A DNA stretch of 64,000 nt from Escallonia rubra (Eukaryota; Streptophyta; Magnoliopsida; Escalloniales; Escalloniaceae). Both the position numbers and the translations under genes were made by a program. Shown here one piece after another: positions 46,201 to 57,808 of this stretch. The stretch lies in assembly GCA_033065855.1 (NCBI GenBank), contig JAVXUO010000829.1, forward strand, positions 62,001-126,000. Direction: 5' to 3'. How positions within the stretch are numbered: the stretch's first letter is position 1; every line of letters starts with the position of its first letter. A model generated the notes under the pieces. It had not been told where the DNA came from. It saw nothing but the letters and a program-made list of their open reading frames with translations, and made no database searches.

Positions 46201-48685
46201 TGTGACGGTCCATCTGTAGGGTAAACAAGCAAAACGAGATGTTGATAAATTAAAAGGAACTACTAGTATCTAACTTTATCAAACTTGCACCAGAAAGATC
46301 TGAAAAAGGTTGTATGTAACAAGATATATGTATACACACATATACATAGACGATCATATTATTGACATAAGCAGCTGAAATGTAAAACCGAGGAACACAA
46401 ACCTTCAGTATGTTGCCTCTCTTTTTATCTAGAACTAAACCTCTAACCATGTACTTCCAATCGAATGACAACTCCAACAGCTACAGGGAAAAAATCTTGT
46501 CAAGTAGCCTGTTGATTCATGACCGAATGCTGCTAATGACATAATACCCAAAAAATTAAGAATAACAACTCACTATGATCATAACATATCAAAGGGAAAG
46601 GTTTGAATTTTCTCGATAAAAGCAAAACATGCAAAATCTATTATGTAGGAAAATAAACTGATAGTCAACTTTAATGTCGCCCATATACAGTTGCCAAAAA
46701 AGGATGAGACCCAACCCCCCCACCCCCCACCCCCCCACCCCCAACATTTACCTATTCGGAAAAGGCCCGCATACATTTTTTGCTTCAGATTATCCAGTTG
46801 CCAAACTTGATATATCACTGTGATACCACCGGAATGTTTTTTGTGTGTGTGCATGGCCATGATTAATCAATAAACTCTGTGCAGGATCTGCGCAACCATA
46901 TACAAACCTCTTTTGGGTACCCTAAATCATACACTAGCTTCCTGACTGTGCCTTCATATGCTAGAGATTCAAAAGTATCCGGTTTATACTGTGCCAGTGT
47001 GTAATCCATGTCAAACCCAATAGCAGCAATACTTTTCATATTTAAAGATCTGTTGCAAAATATCTGTTTGCCTATATCAATTCCACGCCCCCCTTCCAGA
47101 GATGGCCATATGCATGGATGCTGACCACCATCAGTGCAAGTACTGATCTGCGAGTATGATATTTCACCAGGTAGTCCAGTCCCATCCATCGTAAAACTTG
47201 CAGGTAAGTGATAAGCTCCTGTTAGTGTTATGGAAAACGGAAACACTTCAGTTACTTCCTAAGAATCGGTAAGAATGCATGACACTGCAAACCACACAAA
47301 CACAACACAACCTACATGCGCAACTTAAAGCACACGAAAGTAAAAATGCCAAAGAGACCAAACCAATATTAGTTGCAGTGAAGCTGGCATACAAATTTCA
47401 GAAATAAGAAACATGCAGGCATCGGAATATTAAAAATGACAATCTTCTGTTGTAAATCACTAGCAGCTTCTAAATCAGATACAAAATGTAACACCCTACC
47501 AAATATGTTTGCAATTAGGTCACAGCAAAGGGCAGGTGACCATTGTGCAGAATTCACATAAACTTCCGATATTAAATAAAAAAATTCTCTTTATTTGGGA
47601 TGTGGGGCTGAGTTTGGTCTTTGTACTGTACTACATGGTATACACAAGTCATTCTAACAAATAACAACATCATGAGAAAAAGAGCAATCGCCAGGCTTTA
47701 AAGAGTAGCTTTTGTCAATTTAAGACAATAAAGAGTCGTAAGATGAACCAAACTTCGAACTTTGAGTTTGCTGATAGCCTCTTGAGTAAATATCATACAG
47801 ATAAAGAATTGCACAATTTTTTAGTTGTTTTCTGAGGTCCAATTAATTCAAGTGTCACAAAACGCAGAACCAGCTGCAGATCATATCATGCAAGAACGCG
47901 AGCTAATTGGGACATTTCAGCCCATTTTCTTCGATTACCAAGCACGTTTGAGCAGTTAAACCACATGCACGTACACATAGTTGCTCTAACTGCCATGCAT
48001 CAAAGTTCACCCCTCCCGTTCAAAAAAAAAATAAACTCCTCTCGAAAGTTGTAAATTGTCAAGGCAAAAGAAAGGTAGCATTTCGGCTTAAATCCGAAGA
48101 ACAGAGATAGAAAAATAAGGGTGTAACCAAAGAAAGCAAAAACTCCCAAAAAAACTACCGTGTTTCCTTATAGTTTAACAACTTACCTTCAACGGCCATG
48201 CAAAAAGAGCACAGAGCGCCCACCGCCTTACGTTCCAACCCTGAAGTTTTTACTCCAAGAAGTACCACCTAACAATCCAATTGCTCACAAATGAATTATC
48301 TGACTCTTATATCACACCAATGAAAACTTACCCCTGTAGTTTCACCACCGTAAAAAAAACACAAACCAACCAAAGCACGCAAAATTCATTCAATTAAAAA
48401 AACAATCAAAACATGGCACAAGCACTAATTAACCGTTCATATCACACAGATTAGGAGCCCAAGAATTCCGACGCGACGGAAGCAAAAATTCAGAAGAAAA
48501 AAAAAACGAAAAAACTCACCTCTGGCGGAACGAAATCCTCTTCTTCCGTTTAGGAATTGGCCCAAGGCTCTCGAAGCAGCACAAGAATGGACAGTACCGA
48601 GGCGGAAACAGTTAGGTGAGAAAAGAACGAAGCGGAATTCAGGAGGACAGAAGAGTGAGAGGCAGAGGCGCTTGGGGAATCGCAT
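34279..48685 (-). CDS. HAD-superfamily IG 5'-nucleotidase (cN-II-like), 17 exons
   Basis: A 600-residue protein resembling cytosolic purine 5'-nucleotidase II, which dephosphorylates nucleoside monophosphates such as IMP and GMP. Exons, 5' to 3': 48520-48685, 46908-47218, 46403-46480, 45993-46213, 43101-43193, 41105-41188, 40162-40278, 39305-39407, 39146-39208, 38958-39011, 37311-37368, 36586-36662, 35712-35782, 35430-35490, 35109-35168, 34507-34569, 34279-34401. The lengths sum to 1803 nt with every phase consistent. HAD motif I is GFDMDYTLAQY (nucleophile D125, general acid D127). Motif II is STFLVTNS, and the late Asp motif is VIYVGDHIYGDILRSKK, as in cN-II. The N-terminus (MRFPKRLCLSLFCPPE, Arg-rich, few acids) looks like an organelle, probably mitochondrial, presequence. 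A helical, Gln/Glu-rich C-terminal part precedes DILAI-stop. Substrate is inferred from the family. Confidence 0.93.
34796..34832 (-). repeat. G-rich tract (sense strand) in intron 15 of the 5'-nucleotidase gene
   Basis: C-runs on the plus strand give several G-runs on the transcribed RNA, followed on the plus strand by a GA repeat at about 34841-34861. Confidence 0.6.
35586..35618 (-). repeat. G-rich tract (sense strand) in intron 13 of the 5'-nucleotidase gene
   Basis: The plus strand has four C-runs of four or more separated by one to five bases, so the sense RNA has four closely spaced G-runs. Confidence 0.7.
37905..38796. mobile_element. hAT-like non-autonomous element in intron 10 of the 5'-nucleotidase gene
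   Basis: About 890 bp with inverted ends TAGAGGTGTCAA and, from the right on the other strand, GAGGTGTCAA. It is flanked by TGATGAGG (37897-37904) and AGATGAGG (38797-38804), an 8-bp direct repeat with one mismatch. Both sub-terminal regions are made of GGCCCGGCCC-type words in inverted arrangement, while the middle is AT-rich. No transposase is present. The 8-bp duplication and TAGAGGTGTC end fit hAT. Confidence 0.82.
39720..39801 (-). repeat. G-rich tract (sense strand) in intron 7 of the 5'-nucleotidase gene
   Basis: About 80 bp in which the plus strand is almost only C with short A/T spacers. The pre-mRNA would carry many G-runs. Confidence 0.7.
43855..44172 (-). pseudogene. Unidentified coding-like ORF inside intron 4 of the 5'-nucleotidase gene
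   Basis: An open minus-strand stretch with the feel of real protein: KDRKHFKNQNTHPAG, then LETRSVVHFEGIASASDCR, AKAGTDVARQIVYLSEHR and SNEDESTEMTFGAQ, ending in a stop at 43855. I do not recognise the family. No convincing ATG or complete gene surrounds it, and the 5'-nucleotidase family has no such insert. It may be a captured or retro-copied gene fragment, or an exon of a nested gene. Confidence 0.4.
44666..44915 (+). repeat. Two-copy tandem repeat of about 125 bp
   Basis: Copy 1 at 44666-44791 and copy 2 at 44792-44915 match closely. Both start ATGCATAATCATGGATG and end CATAAGCTCCGG. The repeat abuts the LINE fragment and lies in intron 4 of the 5'-nucleotidase gene. Confidence 0.9.
44916..45085 (+). 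mobile_element. LINE reverse-transcriptase 3' fragment
   Basis: Translation gives W-x-WRSAFRML, then AMLYSSECWVTKKQIRNVN with interrupting stops. This matches the C-terminal end of reverse transcriptase in plant non-LTR retrotransposons, whose consensus includes a block like AMLYGSECW. Only a short, broken piece is present, sense on the plus strand and so opposite to the host gene. Confidence 0.75.
46710..46744 (-). repeat. (CCCCCCA)n on plus strand, G-rich in the pre-mRNA
   Basis: Runs of five to seven C separated by A lie in intron 2 of the 5'-nucleotidase gene. On the sense strand this is a run of G-blocks able to form a quadruplex. Confidence 0.85.
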
Positions 48686-51611
48686 TTTCTTGGACTTAAA
48701 TAGGCATCTTGGAACTGTTACAGCTAGAAACAATGGAAGCAGCAATGGTGGCGATAATGGACAGATGGAACCCGATGCCGGAGATGCTGATGCTGATGCT
48801 GTCGTTTGGTTGCAACTTGGGCATGCAGTTGCGGGAGGTGGAGACATTTAAGAGGGAGGGGAAAAGGGTTCTTTTACAAGTATGCATTCGCTTGTTGGCT
48901 TGTTGGGGAAGAGGCTCGCCTGGAGGGGAATCCGGTGGTTGTTCATGACTATGGACGGAATCGAATTCTGTTCGCTTTCTCGGCCAGATACTCGAAAGTG
49001 GGAAATGGGCGGAATCTTGCCACGCGTGGGTTGGGATTTGGAGGGGGTTGATGCGTGGTGGCGACACCCTTTTTGCGCCTCCGTGGAGGGTGGTGGTCGA
49101 GAGTTTATGGCGGTGGCGTCGAGTGAATTTCCTTTTTCTTTTTATGGTTTATTTTTTTATTTTTTTTTGACATCTACTCTTTTAACGGAAAAACTGCCAG
49201 GAAGTGCGCTTGTGGAGGAGATGTAGGCAGAGCTTTTACTGTCATGAATAAAACAAAAAAGGCCCATTTAAAAGTTCACTTTTTTTTTTTTTTTTTAGCA
49301 TCCAAAATAGGATTTGGAGTACAATCATTGTTTGACCATCCAAATGACTAGAGTAATCATTGTTTGACTTTTAGCATTTTGAAGAAGCAAATAGGTCAGT
49401 CTGATATGTACTTTAGAGTGGTTATATTGCTTATAAAAGTTCATAATTGAGACAGATTTTTGAATATACTAATTATGTCCCACATAAATTGATCACATTT
49501 TTTTTTTTTGTCGTCCCACAAAAATTGCTCAGTTTCTATATTAAGAAATATTATATATGTATTTTTTCATATTTATATTTTTTATATTCAATTTCTCTCT
49601 TTATATTTAATTCTCTACAAACTCATTTTCTCCATCCCGTCTCATCTTTTTAGACTTTTTTTACTGTATTTTTCTCTTTACATTTAACACTCCACTAATT
49701 CATTATATCTCTCCTAACTCACTTTTTTTTCCTTTTCTCTCTAAAAGGTAGAATGAGAAACATATAATATATGACATCAATCCTTAATTTACGTGCAAAA
49801 AAAAGGGGATCGAATTATGTGAGACGGAGAGAAAAGCATTTTGACATTCTAACTCTCTCCCGGCTGATAACCAAAATATTGGATTGAGTAGTAAAAAAGG
49901 GATATCACTTGAGCACTTTATTTTCACCGATTGGATCTCACCTTGTCATCAAGTTTGTATAAGATGTCACTGAAATAGAGTACGGTTGTCATTGGTTTGG
50001 GAGAATCTCTTTGGTTTTTTATCGTTGTTGTTTGCAAATTAACAGGAAACAACCTTTGTAATTGGTGGAGTTTTGTATGTTACTATTTGTCTCCGGGGTT
50101 TTAAAACTTTCGATCTCAAAAATTTATCCTGAGATCCGATGAAGATGTGTTTCCTTCACGTGTGTTTAGTTCCTCGTGAATACCTGGCCTTTGAGGTGTT
50201 CTGGCTCCTCGAAGGCCTCATCCTTCAAGCTCTCCTTTAAGTCCAGGTCGTTTATTGTTCACAAATTGATGACCATTTTAAGTAAAGAATCGTTATTTTC
50301 ACTCCCGTGTATATTAATACTCTCCCTCCCTAAAAGAGTTATAGACAAAATAAGAAATGGACATATAATATGATGGTTGATTTTAGAATATGGACCATCA
50401 CCAGGCACCGGATGTTAGTTTTCTCAAGTGACTGAGCTTCATAAATCGTCACTATGCATCCTCGACTAGAATTGTGTTTCCGTTAAGAAAGCAAATTTAT
50501 TCTCCTAAGAAGTGTAATCCCTTTGATTCGTAAAATAGAATAGCACATATTGAGCTGAACTTAAGTAGCAACTATAAGTAAAATAAGTATCTTTTGACAA
50601 GTTAAATTAAGATAAAAATAATAAGCAGAATCAAAATTAACATGTACTAAAATCCACGTTTAAAATGCTGGTCGAGTCTTGTAGATAAGATGTGTGAGGA
50701 CTGGGGCTGTGTACTCATAAAATCAGTTCTAGTTTCCACGAACAAAGCCATGAAAGAGCCATCGAGTGGTCTTCATCAACGTCCCTCACATTAAGAAACA
50801 ATTTTCTCATTCTCTCTAATTGGTTCACGTTTCACTCGTTTACTTATCAGTGAGCCCCCACCCCATCCACCCCCCTATGATGATATACGATACAAATTGC
50901 TCTGCTATCCAATTACAGCAACCTTTCTCTAAACACTCACATTTAGTGACAAATTTTTTTTTTTCCTGAGATTCATTGGTATCACTTCTGACAATATTTT
51001 AACGACAATGCATTGCCGTTACTTCTTATTTTTCGCTATATACTACACAGGATTTCAAAAGAACTGTGGGTTAATTACACACGACACTCTTGGCGTTTAC
51101 TCAAAACTATGATCGGCTGCTGATAACTATTTTTATTACTTTCGGCCACCTGTAGTTTGTCATTGTGTTACATTAAACCCCTCTTTCTTCCGTTAGGGAT
51201 CTGTCGAAAATAGTTAGGGCACCATAAATTTATTACGATATACCGAAAATGCCCAGCAACTATTGCCAAAGAACGGGGTTCATGCCAAAGCATATACAGT
51301 GACGAACTAATGCACATTCCATTACAACAATATATGTGCCTCACTTTGGCATGCCTTTAGGCACATATCCTTTATAAGCTTCCATGCCTCTCCATGAAAA
51401 AGGTAAGTGCACAAAAAGGCGTCGACGAAAAGATAATTACATAATTACAGCACCCTTGCATAGTACCCACAACCCTATCAGGCCATGCCTCATTTTCCAA
51501 CAATTACAGCCACGAACCAAACTGAACTCGAATTTCACAAGAACAGCTATGAAGAACAGCATATACCCACAATTACCTAGCAAGTCTCCTGGATTAGAAC
51601 AGCATTAGTTG
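48686..51611. other. Intergenic region upstream of the 5'-nucleotidase gene
   Basis: The first 500 bp (to about 49200) should be the 5'-nucleotidase promoter and leader (minus). It is GC-moderate, with open plus-strand frames that look accidental. After that the sequence is AT-rich with T-runs (about 49279, 49500) and a GTGAGACGGAGAGAAAA end near 49829 that resembles a Stowaway-type terminus without a clear partner. 3' flank of the CNNM gene from about 51400. No gene supported. Confidence 0.45.
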
Positions 51612-54600
51612 TTATAAGCGACCTTTGTTGCTGACCAGTGAAAGATCCGGAGTCCCTGGATCACGCAAACCAGGAGGTTGCTGTTGCGAGTTTGTATCAG
51701 TAGCCTTTTCCTGCGAGGCATGCATGTTGACCTTTATCCTGCATCAAAAAATTATCAGTCATTCACTTCTTTGTTCGCATTAGAGGTGAATATCCATTTG
51801 GTGCAAGGCACACCAGCAAAGAAAGCTCCAAGGGCTCTCCGTACATGTGCCCAAAGCCACAACAATTTGTCATGATGCTTTTGCGCAACATGATGGAATA
51901 TGCAGTAGCTCGAGAGCTGGCAGATTGTGGAGGGACGATCCCCTATTATCTTACGGAGAAATAGAAAGCTAATAGACATGACCCATCCTTGCAAGGAGCT
52001 GTCGAAAGGGGATGTAAGCAATGTAACTTAATCAAGGGAGCATAAATTCTTGATCTAACCTGTTGTGAATGTTGACATATTCGTCAGTCTCATCCAATAT
52101 CTCCTCCTGACATGAACAAATTATTTGGGTATTGAAGATCAGTGTGCCACCATATATCAAAAGTCAACAATCAACAATAGATGCATAGTAGGCGCAAGTC
52201 TTCTTTTAAAAGGTCACTGACGGTTCGAAATTCCGCACAAGAGACTTTAAAGAGGCAAGGGAGTGAGAAAGCAGAAAGATCAGTTCTGCTCTTCACTCGT
52301 TTGAGGACCATGCGAGCCAGCCACCGGGGAACTTATTTATTTGCATGGGGAGCATTCCATCCCTTTTATACAGCTAGTTACCAACACATAGGTTCTGGGT
52401 CGCACATAAGCTCTCAAAAGAAGAGCTTCCGTCCCATCTGGGTATCAAGCATATCTTAAAATCTATAACGAGCGGGGTAGAGGCAATAGGTTCCGAGTTG
52501 GTTTTTAGAGTACCTGAAGAAGCTCCTCAATGACATCCTCCATGGAAATTACGCCGACAGCTTCTTCATTAGGTGGAAACTCCGGAATGGGGGAATTCTC
52601 CAAATCCAAAATGCAGAATGAGCAACCTTTGTGTCTCTTCTTGAATGCAGGAGTAGAGGGAGGACTTCTCTTTAACGTTTTGTCAGCATCATGCAAATCA
52701 GCTTTAATTGACACATTGTCTGCACAAAGACCGTGCTCCGCATGTTCTGATAACCATCAATCAAACAGTCATATGTATTCACCTAATATACGATCAGACA
52801 TGAGCTAGGTAGGACTAAACCAGCTATGAACACCAATTATCAATTGATTACTCTGTTTATACCAGAAGTATTTGAGACTTAAATAGTGAGAATATTGAAC
52901 TAGACAATTTTCCATAGATATAAAAGGAGAAATTGGCTATGGAAAAGAGTGAAAATTGAGGTTCAGTTTCAAAAATTAAACGGAGAGAATTAGGAAAAAT
53001 AGCGGCAAGTTGTAATATTGAAAATCTCATTTTGACAGGGTGGAGAGAGAGAGAGTCAATGTTGAGGGTTTTACCCTTTTTAATTTTCTTCGCCGTCTCT
53101 GTTGTCTCATTGAGATCTTTATATACAACCGCAATGTGGCTGTGACCTTTCTGAAATTCATTCAGGATATCATACAGAGGCATGTTTTCGGAAACTCTGA
53201 AAATATAGAGGGAGGCAAGAAATGATTTAATAACTTGCGAACAACATATATAAAGAACAAACTGCAAAACAGAGATGCTCTATGAAGAGATAAATCGCTG
53301 GAACTTTGGTATATGACTGCATAAAAGTATAAAACAAATAAACAGACATCATACTGTGAGTTTCAAGGCCTATATAACGACATATATAAGTATAGGATAT
53401 TCAAATTAACATGAAGATGATGTCTTTGCTTAACGCACTAGTGGAACAGGCATCAGATGCTGCAGCAGAAGCGGGAAGCCCTTGATTCCGTCAATGCTGC
53501 CAAAAAAATGTATTAAAGCAATCATGCGATTCTTAACCTTGTTGCCTAAGAAGGCACACCAATCCAGATTATCTATTACCACTACATAATCTTCTATATT
53601 ATTGCTATTTAAGAAACTACGATTTAATATTACAACGTATCTGTAATTATGCACTGTTAGCAACCAAACTTGGCCATACTTTTACCCTGTCATAAAACTG
53701 GCATATAAACTAGTAGAAATATAGGCACTTGAGGTTCAACGTCTACACATGGAAAAAAATCCCTCTTGTCCTCTAGCTTGATCAACCGTTCTCTGGACTG
53801 TTGCTATATAGTGAGCCATACCTTTGGTAAAATGATAAACAACCATGTCTGTTCACACATGATGAAGACAGAGAAATGAGGTTATGCCTACCGGGGAATT
53901 TTTCGTAAGATCATTCTTCTCAAAGGAACTGCATTGTCTGGGTCAACTGTTAAGAGACTTTTAACCTGTGCGTGTCAGAAACAAAAATATTAAGTCTAAG
54001 AAGAAACCGCAAGCTACTGAAGGCATACCATCTAATTGCTCACCAAATGCATGGATGAACTATTTAAATAAAGAGGTTTCATCAAAAGTTCAAGAAAGAA
54101 TAAAGGCCAACTATCGCATACGAATGGTAGAAATCATCAAAGTGTATGCAATTACCAGAAACTCGAAATAAACTGAGTCAAAGTCAGGCATACAAATCCT
54201 ACAGTGCCACGTTCAAATCTACCGAGTCAAAATCAGGCGTACAAGTCCTACAGTGCCACGTTCAAATCTACCGAGTCAAAGTCAGGCACACAAGTCCTAT
54301 AGTGCCACGTTTAATAACGGCCATAAGTTAGTTTCTACCAAAGCAAACGATAATATCTAAGAGTTCAGTTTAAAAAATCACCACTTCAATTGAAGATTGT
54401 AAGCCAGCTGCTAACCACTTATTCTGTCTAACTCTGGAAAACTCATCTGAAGTAGGTTAAAGCTTGTCACTTTTTACAAGGAAAAAGACGTACAGATAAA
54501 AGTTCCACAAGGGTGCAACCATTATGTGATGAAAACAGCTATTTAAAGAGACAAATTGGAAAAACAACTATCTATCAGCTATAGCAGAGGAACTGCTCAT

Positions 54601-57600
54601 CAAATAACCTTAGTAAGAGAACCACTTATAACCCTCGAATTTACATAAGCCTTGCATTTGACCAAGGGTATACTGCCTTCGCATTTCTCTCCTTCCAAAG
54701 TCCGATCTAATCCTGTTAGTAAAGTTTCCTAGACAGCCACAGTTTCTCCTAACGGTATACCTATAAAGACGATCGTAGGAAATGGTTGGTAATCAATCAC
54801 CCCATCCTGAAGAGGCCTAGCAAAGTAGGGTTTTAGACCACCCCACTAGTGCTACATTGCCTCAGGGATAGTGCCAAAAACTTCACTCTATTATGATCCC
54901 CAAACATGCCAGCGGCTAAAGCTCTCAAACTTCTTCGAATCCTTCAAAATTCCTGTCCACGGACCTCTTCGTATGGCACATTGACTTCCTAGAAATCCAT
55001 ACCCCTACTCCACGAACATATTTGTGTAAATTTGCTTGTTCCACAAAAATATCCATCTTTAGTGGATCTCCACGAATATTTACCAAAAGAATTTTATTAA
55101 ACCTCAACCTGCTTACACCTAAACCCGCACCAGAGATGGAAGAACACACTTAATCCCAACTAACTTAAATTTTGTGTCCTCAGTCCTCACTAGCACCTTC
55201 CGGCAAAAACTTCCTGCTGGATCTTCTCAAGCAATCCACCACCCAATCTCGAAAAAGTGAAAAGACACGTGAAGTGAATTAAAAGGGTGCGGCAGGTACC
55301 ACCTTCATAACTGCTAATGGTGACCTAATCAAAAGTTACTAAACAGATCAAGGATACGGTTATGGCATACTAATATTAGCCGCCAAGTCATAGAAGCAAC
55401 CGTGGCCTACTATTTGAGAACTAATAGACATAGTAAACAAAACATTGTTGAAACCAAATTTGTAGATGAACTTTCTCATCCATTGCCAGCTAAGATAGTT
55501 ACACGAGAACTTGTAGCTGACCATCTTGTTTGTACGGTCAACAACAGTGTTAAAGCTTAAGCCGTAGCTAGTCCGAACCAACACAGACTGTTCTTCGATT
55601 TTCACAAAACTTAAATCATGCCCATCAGATATATTAATGTGCATAACGGTGCTGCATTCTTAAGATATAGCTGTTAGGCAACCACCAGCATTCATAATAC
55701 TTTAATTAAAAAGACAACTTCATGAATTTGGAAAGTGATAACAAGCAGATCATGGCAATCTATCTAACCCAAAAAAGAATAAATAAAAACTTTAGAAATT
55801 AGTCTAAAGCTTACAGTTAACATGGTTACAGTTAAAATGCACGTATATTATGACTTCCAGAAAGAAAAAACATATATACCAGGATAAGTCCAATAATATT
55901 TGTTCGATTTCTTGAATAAACAGGAACTCTACTATGACCCATTGTCATTATCGCATTCAAGGTGTCCCTGTTTACGTTGGGAGAAAGGAGAGAGTTAGAG
56001 AACGAAACAAGATGTACAACATAATAGATAGAATTCACAGGAGGCGATACCCACAAAGTAAGAGTTCCATCCAGATCAAGAGAAAAGGCCTTCGATATAG
56101 GGGTCATGGCATCTTTTGCAGTCTTTTCAGTCAGTTCGAGTGCACCAGCAATTATAGTTGTCTCATCGTGTGTCAAGGTCCCCCCTTTCCCAGCCTATCA
56201 ACATAAACCATATAGGCCTTACTTCAGGTGGTATGAGAGAGAGAGTGAGAGAGAGAGAGAGATGCCATAATGCTTTAGTGAAGTGAGAGACGGAAAACAG
56301 CTTTATTAAGATTACAATTATGAAGAATGATAAAAAGATTTCATTGGAGAATTGGAAGTTGAATACCTCATTGCCATGAAAATCCACAAATGTTTTTAGC
56401 TCTGCTCTACGTAAAAGGGCAGCATGTCCCTTGCCCAACATCCAATCCAGAACCTAGACAAAAGACAGCATAAGCATCTTTGCTTTTGCAGGTAACGAGA
56501 TTGGAAGCATATGCCTACTAAGCAGAATTATATTACCTTACTAATTGGGTAGGCAATCGGGAAGAATATCCAAAGAAGAAACTGAACAAACGGTGCCATC
56601 TTCGCCCCAACAGTCAAACCATAGCGAGTACAGATTGCTTGGGGCAATATCTGTAATTAAACGTACAAACATAAAAATTAGCAAGATATATGTGTAAACA
56701 GGCTGCACTAGAAGAGACGCACTGCTCAGTTTAGCTTGATAAACAACCTCCCCAAACATGAGGATGAGCGTCACTGACAACAGAACTGCTGCCCAGGGAG
56801 GCACAAGCTTGTCCAAGAATATAGGAAGAGACTACAGGGAAGAGAAACAACATAGTCAGTAAACCACATGGATAGCAATTGTAACATAAATTGCAACTGT
56901 AAATGAAGAAAAGTTAATTGCACAAAATTCCACACACCTCCATCGCCAAAGAGTTGCCGATCAAGAGCGTACAAAGCAATAGGTGCTGATTCTTTACCAC
57001 TGGAAATATCTTAGCTGCCGAGAACATATCACTTCAAAATACTGATAAAACCAAATACACACGCACACGGGCATCTTACTCACCAGTTAGGCTATTTTAT
57101 ACTAAAACTAATGCAAACTGCATGCAGGTCAGCTCAAATCTTCAACTCAGAACCCATGAGTCAAATCTATTCCACATAACGATCACATGACTGGTCCCAT
57201 ACAGCCATTCTTTGTGAATATAGTTTCTTTTACTACAATTATCACAACAAAATTGCCAAATATACGTGAAGGGTCATCTCAAAAATTTTGTTCCAACACT
57301 GTAAAATGTAATTGGGAACAATCACTGCACTGCCCCAAAGCTAACATTTCATACCTTCTCCTCTGCAGTTCCAAATTCCCCAATTCATGCGCAACTCAGA
57401 AGAAAACACAAGCAAATGCATCCAATGGATTCCGCACCATTAAAATCAGTAGCAAAGATAAAAAGGAAGATTCCTAATTTGGTGACAGTACAAAAAAATC
57501 CCAATCCCCAACACAAAACTAACCCATTTGATCAAAACGACCATAAAAAAGGGAATTGAATGAAACCCATCACTAAAAGGCCCAAATGAGCAGAATTGCA

Positions 57601-57808
57601 TATTTTCTTAACATGGGGGTGGGGTGTTACCGGCGTGGATGCGATCCTGGGTGCGGCCGGACTTGATGAGGACTTCGAGGTCGACGAGGCCAAGGGACAT
57701 GAGTCCTAGAGTGAGACCAGCCATTAGACCTGCGAAGGCCACCAGTCCCGCGACTATCAGCACGTACAATGAGAAGGTTGTCCCACAGCACGGCACGTCC
57801 GCTGCCAT
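51612..57808 (-). CDS. CNNM/DUF21 membrane protein with CBS-domain pair, 12 exons
   Basis: A 456-residue protein of the CNNM/CorC-like (DUF21 plus CBS) family; relatives are membrane proteins linked to Mg2+ or other divalent-cation transport. Exons: 57631-57808, 56938-57014, 56748-56831, 56537-56650, 56367-56453, 56055-56194, 55880-55967, 53892-53965, 53075-53196, 52514-52746, 52060-52106, 51612-51738. They total 1371 nt and phases close. The DUF21 part (residues about 10-150) has four hydrophobic segments: [55 protein letters not shown] and [19 protein letters not shown] 1 covers [18 protein letters not shown] to [15 protein letters not shown] 2 runs from [20 protein letters not shown] and, after a polar insert of about 80 residues, ends [14 protein letters not shown]. 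For exon 6 I used a GTGGGT donor, because the neighbouring GTATCG donor breaks the frame. No signal peptide; likely in plasma or endomembranes. Similar to Arabidopsis At4g33700/At2g14520 from memory. Confidence 0.93.
54175..54312. repeat. 49-bp tandem repeat, nearly three copies
   Basis: Units start at 54175, 54224 and 54273 with GAGTCAAARTCAGGC and contain CCTACAGTGCCACGTT. They lie in intron 7 of the CNNM gene. The repeat is directly adjacent, not spaced by unique sequence, so it is not CRISPR-like. Confidence 0.92.
56229..56262 (+). repeat. (GA)n microsatellite in intron 5 of the CNNM gene
   Basis: A GA run with one GTGA interruption, (CT)n on the sense strand. Confidence 0.9.

Noticed and set aside
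48709..49226. Plus-strand open frames upstream of the 5'-nucleotidase start (up to 114 codons)
   Set aside because: They overlap each other in different frames, have low-complexity Met/Leu- and Gly/Arg-rich composition, and lie in the promoter/leader of a minus-strand gene.
54175..54312. CRISPR-like array
   Set aside because: The repeats are directly adjacent 49-bp tandem units without unique spacers, in a plant nuclear intron.
56051..56054. Alternative donor GTATCG for CNNM exon 6
   Set aside because: Using it puts the next exon ([16 protein letters not shown]) out of frame; the GTGGGT donor four bases earlier keeps the conserved sequence.
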